Source: Vigna angularis
Lineage: Eukaryota; Streptophyta; Magnoliopsida; Fabales; Fabaceae
Assembly (NCBI RefSeq): GCF_016808095.1
Contig: NC_068972.1
Span: 22,064,289-22,128,288 of the forward strand
Length of the DNA stretch: 64,000 bases
Direction of reading: 5' to 3'
Each line of letters starts with the position of its first letter. Position 1 is the stretch's first letter. Shown here one piece after another: positions 13,072-22,654 of this stretch. The position numbers and the translations under genes are program-made. Below the pieces are notes generated by a model that worked only from the letters and a program-made list of their open reading frames with translations, was not told where the DNA came from and searched no databases.

Positions 13072-13346
13072 GGTTTAATACTCAATGTTGTCCTCACTTT
13101 GGTTCGAAAATCTCAATTTAGTCCCTTTTTATAAAACTTATTATAATGGATCCTTACTTGTAATTGTGTGAGTCAAATTAGTTCCTTCCGTTAAATAGAG
13201 GCAAACGGAGTTAATGGGCTGATGATGTGGCAGTAGGCACTGATTAGGTGTCAACACGTAATTGAGATTGTTCTTACGTGGTGTTAGGGCACCTGATTTT
13301 AAAGTTAGGGCACCTAATTGGAAATTGGGGATAAACTGATTTGGGG
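13072..13346 (+). repeat. MULE1 left TIR (275 bp)
   Basis: Pairs with the inverted copy at 18471-18745. It faces the GRF gene (ATG at 13579), so it is the likely promoter for that gene by analogy with MuDR, whose TIRs carry the promoters; that role is inference. Immediately inside it, 'agctggagttggagttcttca' occurs twice about 50 bp apart. Confidence 0.9.
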
Positions 13347-13578
13347 AGCTGGAGTTGGAGTTCTTCAGGTGCATTGAATAGAAAGAAAGTTAGGGCAGCT
13401 GGAGTTGGAGTTCTTCACGTACATTGCGAACACGGAGCAGTTGTGGGTGTTGTTTTTCATCATCTTGTCGTTCGTGTTGTTCTTCTTTACGGGTTGTGCT
13501 TAAGTCAGTGGTTGGTGGTGGTTCGCGGTTGACGACTTCTTCTTCCTTCTCAGTGGTTGTCTCGCTTTGGGGTTGGCA

Positions 13579-14048
13579 ATGTCTTCGAATCACGGTTGTT
13601 CATCTTGCTCATGGGGGAGCTCTCGTGGTGGTTCATCCAGAGGATTGGTTGGAAGCCAAAAATGCCATTGTGGGGAGGCTGCTGTGTTGAGAGTGGCAAA
13701 AACAGTTAAGAACGAGAGGAAACAATTCTGGGGCTGCCCTAACTACAAGGTTTGTAGTTTAATGTTTGTGATAAATTATTTTTAGTTATTAATGAAAATT
13801 TTGTGGTTGGATACTTTGAACAACGGACAAGAAATGAAGAACTTCAAGGATGCAATTTCTTTAAATGGCTTAATGAAGATTACGTAGATGATGCTGCTAG
13901 TACTATTGGAAGGCAAAGGAGGAAGATTAATAGCCTGGAGAAATGTGTTAAGGAATGTCAGAAAAGGGAGAAGATGTTAATAACAATGATATGTTTTCTG
14001 GGATTCATTAACATTATTGTTGTATGTATTTTGTTTAAAAGTCCATGA
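13579..14048 (+). CDS. MULE1 GRF zinc-finger accessory gene
   Basis: Two exons. Exon 1 (13579-13749) encodes a Ser/Gly/Cys-rich start and then CHCGEAAVLR, TVKNERKQFWGCPNYK, with a donor AAG|GTTTGT. Exon 2, from about 13839 to the TGA at 14048, gives NEELQGCNFFKWLNED, which completes a GRF-type zinc finger (CxC, C, C with the FxW end). A charged helix likely to be a coiled coil (RQRRKINSLEKCVKECQKR) and a C-terminal hydrophobic segment (ITMICFLGFINIIVVCILF) follow. The acceptor is not clean: the AG at 13838 leaves the frame off by one, so the exact junction or an indel is unresolved. The product is about 130 residues. It converges on the transposase gene (668 bp between the stops), in the mudrB position of MuDR. 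The function is unknown. A gene of the same design lies in MULE2. Confidence 0.7.
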
Positions 14049-14715
14049 TGTGTTCTATTAGATAGTTGATGTGAAGAGCACTTTGGGCAAATTGTAATAT
14101 GATGTTATGAAATGAATGTGAAATTTGAATTCAAGCATCTGAAATTATGGTTTGATTTTACATTTTGTTTGATAGATAGAACATAAAATGAGGAAGTGGT
14201 GTGTAACTGGCAATCAAATGAGGAGTGATATGTGCATTGTTGTAATAAAAAAAAGACTTCTGTAATCCAAAAGGAGAGTTCTGTATAAGAAGGGACTTTC
14301 AGTGATTGCAAGAAGTATATGTGCATTGTTTTAATCCAAAAAAATAGTTCTATAACAGAAGCTGTGATCAAACACCAAAACAGAAGCTGTGATCAAAACA
14401 GAAGTTGTGATCAAAAAAAGGAGTTGTCCAACAAATCCACTGATAATGACATCATAATCAAAACAGAAGCTGTGATCAAAATATAATGAGAATTTGGAAT
14501 TGTTAAATGCACATCCAAACAAAATCTGTCATTGAAATTGATATGCCAAAGGTCCAAACACCATTCATAATTACATCATAAAGAAAACAAAATCTGACAT
14601 TGGAGCTTGAAATGCACGTCTGACAGTGAACAAAATACATGTCTGTGATTACAAAATAGCCATAACTTAATCTAAACATACTTAACCTAAACATACTGTC
14701 AGTCCTAAATGACTT
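14049..14715. other. Intergenic region between the convergent MULE1 genes
   Basis: Non-coding 3' region shared by both MULE1 genes. It contains repeated 'aacagaagctgtgatcaaa' units (about four between 14350 and 14490) and related 'gaacaaaatctgacattg' motifs. It would hold both polyadenylation regions. No gene is seen. Confidence 0.5.
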
Positions 14716-17700
14716 TTAAACTTGTGTTGTAGATGGCTGAGTTTGTTCCAAAACGCATTGAGTAAGCTGACTTGGTCCAGTAATTGGCTGACTTTGTTCA
14801 GGTTGGGTTTGAGGTTGCTCAGTTGATTGATATTGAGTTCGGTTTGCTGGAGGAGCTTGTGGACAACTATTTCTTTTATGACCAAGCTGTCTACATATTG
14901 AACATCTCTTACGAGTTCCATTTTGCTTGAGTTGTGTGTCATCCTTCTTTAGCTCCCAAGCCTCTAGCCTTCTCTTCTTTTTTGGTCTACCAGGCAACAC
15001 TCTTTTAGTTGGAGGCAAAACATCAGGCTGAGAAGTCTTTTCCCATAGCTGAGGACCATTGACAAGGTAGATGATTGGAATGTATGTTTCTTGGTAGGTT
15101 GACTTTGTAAACCAATGTGGGACGTAGTCTTCTCCATTGATGTTGATAAATGTCATGGCAGCTAGTGCATGACAACATGGGATAGCTGTTAAAGTCCACT
15201 TTCTGCAACTGCATTCCAGTTTATCTATGTCAACCACATACTTGTCACTCATCATTGAGGTGTGTCTGACCTCAAAAAATTTTTGTCCTGACCAACTGCA
15301 AATTTTTTCAGCTGAAATCACTGTTTACAGTACAAAATTGAATACATAAAGAAGTCAAATGGTAATGTAGTGATGTCAACATACCTAGGGATCCAGTATT
15401 TAGTCAAGTGCAATTCCTTAGCTAATATTTTCTTAATCTTTGGACAAAGAGTACCTTCATAAGTACTTATTTTGTTTCTATTTGTTGCCCATCTCTTCAT
15501 GAGGTACAGACGAATCTCTTCCATCATTGTGATGATAGGCTTACCTCTTGCATGTAATATTACACTATTAAATGCTTCAGACATATTATTCACTAAGGTG
15601 TCACAAACAGCATTACTTGTAAACCTTGATCGTGACCAAAATCTACTTACACAAATAACAAGTGCAAAATATCAGCTATGAAAACAAAGAACAATTAATA
15701 GGAACAATGAATTTTAAAGGCATGTGGATTGACATACCTTGGTGGAATGGCTAATAAGTATTTAAAGGCATCTGGATTCACCTCTTTAACTTCTCTCATC
15801 ACTGCTTCCCATGTTTGAGGGTGTGTTGATGCTGCTGCCTTCCATAGTAGTCGTTTTAGAATCTGGCCAGGAAACCTCTTCCTGAAATTAGCATAGATGT
15901 GCCGAACACAAAACCTTTGCTCCACACCAGGGAGAAGTTCTTGTAATGCTGGTAAAAGTCCCTATTGACATGAAGGTATACAAGTTAAAATAAAAGACAT
16001 GAAGGCTTAAAAGATAAAAAAAAATGCCAATGTTAGTAAGTTACTCACTTTTTGTTGATCGGACATAAATGTGATGGTTGAAGAAATCTCCACACCACCA
16101 AGATCATTAATGAGGAAATGTAGAAACCAACTCCAACTGTCCTTATTCTCCACCTCCACAACAGCATATGCCAAAGGACACATTTGGTCATTCCCATCTC
16201 TTGCTACTGCAGTTAACAACTCCCCCCCAAATTTCCCTTTTAAGAAACAACCATCCAATCCTATAATCTTCCTACAAGACACGAAGCTGTCCTTACAGGC
16301 CTTCAAACACACATATAGTCTCTTGAAAATTGGAGTGTCCTCATTAGGTTCAACATGAACTTTGACAGTTGAACCAGGATTTGACCGAAGCAACTCATTG
16401 GCATAGTCATACACTCTTCTATATTGTTCTTTAAAATCACCTTCTATTTGTTTAAAAGCCATTGCTTTTGCCCTACAGGTTGTGGACCGAGAAACACCAA
16501 TGTTCCACTTCTTAGAAACTTTGTTATGGAGGTTATAGAGATTAATATTTGGATTGTCTTTCATAGTCTTCTCTAACCTCCCACTCAACCATTTTGAAGT
16601 CATTAAACGGATGTTAAATTCTCTACTGCAAGTGTGGTTGTCTACTATTTTCCTTAGCTGCCATGTTTTTTCAGCTGCCTTATATGCACAATATGCATTC
16701 CAAGGACATTTCCCTTTTGCCCCACAACATTTGACACGCACTCTTCTTTTGTCATTTTTATAAACTTTTAATTTTCTACCATTTTCTACTCCATAAGATC
16801 TTATAGCTTCTGTAAAATCTTTTTTTTCACTGAAGTACGTCCTCACTTCCCATTTATATTGTTCCATAGTTTTGGGCATTGAAAAAACACCAAAATCCCC
16901 ATAGTCATCCCTGTCATCATCTGTGTTATCACTTTGCACAACACTGTTCAAACTGTCGGATTCCCAATCGCTATCAGATAAACCCCTAGGTCCACCAAAT
17001 TCAACTTCATTAGTAGCTTCAAAAATATCGAATCCCACTTCATCTCCATGATCACTCAATACATCCTCTTCGGACCCATTCCAACTTCTAACATCATACT
17101 CATCAGCTTCTACTCCATTACCCTCTACCTCACCCTCTACCTCACCCTCTACTTCTGACTGCACATCAGACTGCACATCTACATTCACACCATTTCCCTC
17201 AGCATTTGAATCATTCTGTACCTCAGCATCACCCACTACATCACTCTGTACCTCTACATCACCCACTACATCAACCTCAACTTCAATCATTTGTGGGGCT
17301 ACTTCTGATTCAGGTTCTACCTCAGGTTGTACATGAACCTCAACTTCTACCATACCCTCTACATCAGGTTCTACCTCAGGTTGTACATCAACCTCAACTT
17401 CTATCATTTGTGGATCAACTTCTGATTCAGGTTCTACCTCAGGTGCTACACCCACTGCCTCAACATCTGCTTCACCCACTGCCTCAACATCTGCTTCACC
17501 AATCTCTATCTCAACTTCCTTTTCAACACTCTCTCTCCCAACTTCTCCTTCACCACTAGGTTTATCAACTTGCAAATCAGCACACTCTCTCTCAACTTGT
17601 CCTTCACCACTAGGTCTATCAATTTGGGGTTCAGAAAAGTATTCCAACTGCAGAAGATACTCAGGTTCACACACCCTATGTATAACATAAAGGTGAGCTT

Positions 17701-17980
17701 CACCATTCAACATAGCAATATTGATCAGATGACAAGCACCCTTGTCATCTAATAAAGGTTCCAAACAATCTTCTAATACAGGACCACGACCCAATGAATA
17801 CCATAAGTCCTTTACATTCCTATAACCCATCTCCTTTAGAATGCTTAATATTTCAAAATAACTCCATCGGTCAGGGTCTATTTTTAAAGTTGTGGTTTGA
17901 CCATAGTGATATCCAAATGTCCCATTATTCTCAAATTTCCCTCCATGGTGAAACACGACTTCAATGTCTGAGTTGGCCAT
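14716..17980 (-). CDS. MULE1 MuDR-type transposase, four exons, open
   Basis: Minus-strand exons: 17980-16049, 15961-15738, about 15642-15385, and 15295-14716. All introns are GT-AG and phases join without a stop, giving about 997 residues. The order is a PB1-like N-terminus (PDRWSYFEILSILKEMGY), a long acidic repeat region (about residues 130-330, built on EVEPESEV and EVEVDV units), and a MuDR DNA-binding region (VKCCGAKGKCPWNAY, DNHTC). The MULE transposase core has Asp576 (GLDGCF), Asp641 (MSDQQK) and a C..H motif (FCVRH). NNMSEAFNS carries the likely Glu. A SWIM zinc finger (CSCRKWTLTAIPCCHALA) and a CCHC knuckle (CSICRQLGHKRNSC) follow. The ATG at 17980 opens the PB1-like domain. All catalytic landmarks are present. 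The right TIR is the presumed promoter. Confidence 0.92.
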
Positions 17981-18470
17981 ATTATCTAATATAAAAATTG
18001 TTCACAGTTAATCTATGCTTAACCCTTGACCCAAATGATATCTAACCAAAAGACAAAGCATAAACATAGCACTATACAGACCATAAACAACTCAAACAAA
18101 GCAAAACCACATTTATCACAGTAAATAAAGAAAATGCCACAGCACAGTACCACACACTATCATGGGGGACCACAACGACAATGGCGCAACAGAAACAAAG
18201 CAAATGCACTGACAATGGGGCACACAACACAGACAAACCATACAAAAATCAAAACTTCTGGGGGGACCACACCGAAAGCAACACAACACATTACAAAACC
18301 TACCATAAACGCACCTTCGAAAGTTGCTTTTCGATATTTACCCCACCAACACGATCTCCACGAATGGTCGTCCACTGACAAATGCTTTGTCTTAAACTTA
18401 ATGGGTCCCGCGATCACTGCCTCTGTCTTCTTTCGCACACACCAAAATGCCCTAATCTGCAACAAATCAC

Positions 18471-18745
18471 CCCCAAATCAGTTTATCCCCAATTTCCAAT
18501 TAGGTGCCCTAACTTTAAAATCAGGTGCCCTAACACCACGTAAGAACAATCTCAATTACGTGTTGACACCTAATCAGTGCCTACTGCCACATCATCAGCC
18601 CATTAACTCCGTTTGCCTCTATTTAACGGAAGGGACTAATTTGACTCACACAATTACAAGTAAGGATCAATTATAATAAGTTTTATAAAAAGGGACTAAA
18701 TTGAGATTTCCGAACCAAAGTGGGGACAACATTGGGTATTAAACC
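18471..18745 (-). repeat. MULE1 right TIR (275 bp)
   Basis: Inverted copy of 13072-13346, facing the transposase gene (ATG at 17980). About 490 bp of leader lies between them. The likely transposase promoter region is inferred from the MuDR layout. Confidence 0.9.
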
Positions 18746-19004
18746 AATAAAAAAATTTTCTAGTTAGTAGAGTATAAACATCTTTATTGAACCGTAATTA
18801 GCCGATATTAATTAAAAGCTCATAAAAAACTTATAAATATAAAACTCACTTGAGCCTCAGAGTATCTTTAACAGATACTCACCGCTCGGATTCGGATAAC
18901 GAATGGAGGACGACGAAAGATAAAAGGACGTTAAAAGGATTGAGTATAAATATTTAGAATTAAATTGTGAAAGTTTATATCTCGACCTCACATATTGAAA
19001 CATT

Positions 19005-19637
19005 TTGGCGCCCACCATGGGGCCCAAGAGCTGCATTAGAAACCCAATGAAACCCAATGTTGAGGCTTTGTTGCCCTTTATAGCTGCTATCATGGAGGCT
19101 CCCATGCCTGAGAAGGCTCCTCCTAAGTTTGAGAAATATGATGGAACCACTGATCCGGACGATCATCTTCGATCGTTCGTTAACGCGATGACATTTTATT
19201 CATCCAGCGACCCTGTGATGTGTAGGGCGTTTTCATTGTCGCTTAAGGGAGAAGCATTGGTGTGGTACAACACCCTCCCTCCCAACACAGTGGATTGTTT
19301 CGCTACAATAGAAACTCTCTTCGACAAGCAATACGCATCTAGTTGTACCTAAGAGCTGACACATGTTGCGTTGATTAACACGAAGCAGGAGAAAGAGGAA
19401 ACGTTGAAAGCCTTTATGAGGCGTTATAACGAAACGACTCGGCAGGTCAGAGATGTCAACCATACTTTCATCATTAACAACCTGTCGTCGGTGCTGAGGA
19501 TGGGACAGTTCGCCGACAACCTCTGTACTAGAGCGCTGAAAACCATGGATGAACTCCAAGAGAAAGTCGTTGAGTTCATTCGCTCGAGGGTATATGTATC
19601 TCCCGCAAGAAGCTACAGGAGGAGGCGTCCACCCTAA
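19005..19637 (+). pseudogene. Ty3/gypsy gag (Tat/Ogre-like), one stop
   Basis: The retrotransposon gag core is in one frame from 19005: PPKFEKYDGTTDPDDHLRSF, RAFSLSLKGEALVWYNTLPP, then TAA at 19350, then ELTHVALINTKQEKEETLKAF and the MGQFADNLCTRAL segment up to 19637. This pattern (YDGTTDPDDHL, AFxxSLKGxALxWYxxLP) is typical of plant Tat-lineage gag. Downstream, in other frames, KHCQYHQNLGHTTEECAAL (about 19845-19900) is the gag zinc-binding motif. An Arg/Ser-rich stretch follows (19949-20150). The primer-binding site is directly upstream. Confidence 0.85.
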
Positions 19638-20163
19638 GAGATAAGAAGGAGGGTAAGAAATCGTTTAGAAATAATGAGCAGGGGGCAAGACTCTACCCTA
19701 GAGAGCCACCCCAAGCGCCCAAGTTTAACCAATGAACTCCCCTTAACGCTCCTAGAGCCAAAATCTTGGAGGAGGCCTTGAGCATGGAGCTTCCCCCCTC
19801 CCCCTGCCAAAAAGAAGCCTACCCCGAGAAATGCAGACAGGAAGAAGCACTGCCAGTACCACCAAAACTTAGGACATACCACCGAGGAGTGCGCCGCTCT
19901 CAAGGATAACATCGCGAAGCGTATCTGAGTGGGGCACCTTAGAGATATATGAAGGAGGAAGGGGTAGCAAGGAGTCCACCGAGGAGGAGATCGCCTCGGC
20001 GAAGCCCCAAACGACCTCGCCATGACAACGAGCGTCGGTATCAAGGGAGGAGGAGAAGCAGAAGTCATAGCAAAAGTCGAGACTCGCCACTCAGGGGTCA
20101 TTTTAATACCATCTTGGAGGTTTCGGTGGAGGCGGAGCTTCATCTTCAGCCCAAAAGAGGCAT

Positions 20164-20760
20164 TTGAGAGAGTTGAAAAGCGACCACCTAGTGGATAGGA
20201 AGATCAGGGCGTTGCCTCCTATCACTTTCACATACGACGACTTTCACGCACCCGACCCAAACCAGGACAACCCGATGGTAATCACAGCCGATATCTCCCA
20301 GTATAGCGTCAATAAAGTTCTTGTCAATCAAGGCAGCTCCGTCAACATTTTATATTGGAAGATCTTCTTGAAGATGGATTTGTCTAAAGACCTTATTGCC
20401 CCTTTTAATGAACAAATCGTAGGCTTCGCAGGCGAGAGGATCGATACCAAGGGATACGTTGATCTAAGAACATGCTTAGGTACCGGCCGTGACAGAAAGG
20501 AATTGAGGGTAAGGTTCCTCTAAGTGGAGGCCAATACATCATAAACGTACTGGTGGGTCAACCATGCCTTAACGCCTTTGGAACCATAGTCTCAACACAC
20601 CACCTTACGATGAAGTTTTCGTCCGACAAGGGAACTATCTATACCGTACAGGACGATCAGAAGGTTGCCCGAGAATGTTACATAGTCGGATTAAAGGTCG
20701 AGCCCTTCATCCCTCGTTGAAGAGTCAAACACTCTAAGGTAGCAATGGCCGATTTCGATC
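20164..20760 (+). pseudogene. gypsy aspartic protease relic, catalytic Asp changed
   Basis: The ORF 20164-20523 carries ITFTYDDFHAPDPNQDNPMV, then VNQGSSVNILYWKIF. In this retropepsin family the usual active site is DxGSSxxIL, so the catalytic Asp reads as Asn here (VNQGSS). After a frameshift near 20520 the domain continues (VLVGQPCLNAFG, HHLTMKFSSDKGT) to the 'VAMADFDPR' region near 20760, where similarity stops. RT and later domains are missing. It is an inactive truncated pol start. Confidence 0.8.
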
Positions 20761-20769
20761 CAAGATTAT

Positions 20770-21326
20770 TGTGCTCGTATATCATCTAAAACTAAATTTT
20801 CTAAAAGAGAAAAACCTTAGCAATATCACATATTTCTTTATATTGTTTATATCCTCTCTTTGAGAGTTGTTAATCTATATTTGCTCTTAACCTTGGTTAT
20901 GTTGTTCATTTTAAAGAGAATTAAAATATATGGTGTTTAGCTCAATTGGGTTAAACAATCTAGACGAGTGGTCTAAGATTGGACCAGAAATTATCAAAAT
21001 ACTTGTATACTAAGAGTGGTTAAACTCAGACTAGTCGTGTTAGTTAGGTAAACCAAGAGTAGTGATAATACCCGTTGTAAACCTGGAGAGGAAAAACTCG
21101 TGTAATCTTCTTAAAGATTAGTGGAACCTCTTAAAAGTTCTTAAGGGAGAACTCAACATAGCTTAAGTTGAGCAAACCATTATAAAGCATGTGCTTTATT
21201 GTTTTACTCTTTTAAACGTTTTCTTAAAGCTCTTTTTAAACACTATCATCTAAATCATTTACGAAAAGTTTTAAAAACACATTTCACCACGTCTCTCTAG
21301 TATTTTCCTATGTTTTCAAAGAAAAC
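20770..21326 (+). repeat. SIRE/Maximus-like copia LTR fragment
   Basis: Contains phrases typical of the 3' part of legume SIRE-type copia LTRs: 'gtttagctcaattgggttaaac', 'gtaaacctggagaggaaaaactcgtg', 'cttaagggagaactcaacatagctt' and 'gagcaaaccattataaagc'. No coding sequence or partner LTR is found. Assignment is by recognition of these phrases. The LARD-like element is inserted at its right edge. Confidence 0.45.
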
Positions 21327-22654
21327 TGTATTATATGAAGTATACCGATCGAAAATGATTGTCATTAAGCAGGTACTTATAGGTCATATTGTCTTACGCT
21401 CTACAAATATACGACATTAATGATTAATTATTGGGTTTGATTACCTAAAATATATTGCACTAATGGTTAATCAATGGACGTGGCTCTCACAAGCCTTATA
21501 AGTAGACAACTGATGTCCAGGTACAATGATCATTTTTTATCCTAATAAAATATAGACCTCTTTATGAAACATATCTGACTTGAGCGTCGGAGTGTCTTCT
21601 GCAGGTCAACCACTCATTGGAGTGGATCGCGTTCTCGGGGAGGATTGAAGATCAAAAGAGAGCAGAGCAAGGAAGGATGACCGACCCTCGGACCAATTCA
21701 ACCGAATCATTTTGGCGCCCACCGTAGGGCCGAGCGGCATCCCCATGAAGCCACGAAGAACCAGACGCGCGCTCGCTCTCGACATCGCTATTTCGGATCA
21801 ACGTCAGATTTTGCAACAAGAGTAAAAAATTCCGGAATAATTCCTAAAGGCATGTCTTTTTGTTTTAAGAACTTTCAAGAACGTTCAGCCCTACATCCAA
21901 CTTTGACAGGTTCCAGTTTTCATTATAATTTATAAATTATAATATAATTGTTTAACTCATATTTTTGTGAGTAAGAATATACTACACAGTAAGGTACAGA
22001 GTTGCGTTGAACTTTGTCAGGTTCCTACCGACTCTTAATTTTAAATTATAAAATATTATGCACAGGATGGTTCAGAGCAGCGTTCAACCTTGTCCTTGTT
22101 AGGTTCTACCGACTCTTAATTTTAAATTAGGGTTAAATATGTTTTTCGTCCCTTAAGTATCACACGATTTTGTTTTTAGTCCCTACTCAAAACTTTGATG
22201 GTTTTTAGTCCTTATAGTTTTGAAACTCTAACTATTAGTCCTTCAAATTGGACGGTGTTAAGTTTTAGTAGATGTGGTAAACAGCGATGCTACGTGAAAT
22301 ATCAGCTGCCCTCTTCACTCTCTGCCACGTTGGATGTTTAACTGTTGAATTGAGATTAAGTATGTTAATTACGTTCTTGATTGAAATCAGATTAACAATT
22401 AGGGTTCTTAATTGGGCAAAGTAAATTTTTTCAATTGGGGAAAAGTAGTTTTACTCGAAGCATTGTACTCCAAGCATTGTACTCGAAACCTTTCACTCGA
22501 AGCATTCTATCCAGGTGGTCCTTGCGGTGGTCGTGAAAGAAACGGTGGGTGTGAAAGACAAGTGTAAAGGTAAGCTAAGCTATTGTTTTTCTCTTTCGGT
22601 TATGGTTGTTCCAATTTGTGCGTAAAGCGTTGATGTCTGAATGTAGGTCTAGAA

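Larger units (their letters stand above)
13072..18745. mobile_element. MULE1: Mutator-like element with 275-bp TIRs
   Basis: Terminal inverted repeats of 275 bp (13072-13346 and 18471-18745) start GGTTTAATAC on each strand and are highly similar. A 9-bp target duplication, the Mutator hallmark, flanks it: 'aataaaata' on the left and 'aataaaaaa' on the right (8 of 9 match). Total length is 5674 bp. It carries two convergent genes, a MuDR-type transposase (minus) and a GRF zinc-finger gene (plus), each starting near one TIR. It sits inside the LTR of a gypsy relic. Intact TIRs and an open spliced transposase suggest it may be, or recently was, autonomous. Confidence 0.93.
12995..20760 (+). mobile_element. 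Ty3/gypsy (Tat/Ogre-like) relic, 5' LTR split by MULE1
   Basis: The LTR starts at TGTATGGGCCGATCGA (12995). It is interrupted after 13071 by MULE1 and resumes at 18755, ending ATTGAAACA at 19002. Removing MULE1 and one target duplication gives an LTR of about 325 bp. The primer-binding leader TTTTGGCGCCCACC follows at 19003, then gag and protease. RT, RNase H, integrase and the 3' LTR are absent. The LTR start and leader resemble those of the non-autonomous element at 21327-29323, so the two are probably related families. No target duplication can be tested because the 3' end is lost. Confidence 0.7.

Noticed and set aside
17206..17559. 117-codon plus-strand His/Pro/Leu-rich ORF
   Set aside because: Antisense shadow of the acidic repeats in the MULE1 transposase exon 1.
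20935..21005. tRNA-like phrase 'tagctcaattgggttaa'
   Set aside because: Only a D-arm-like phrase is present; no acceptor stem or T-arm could be paired. It fits the copia LTR context.
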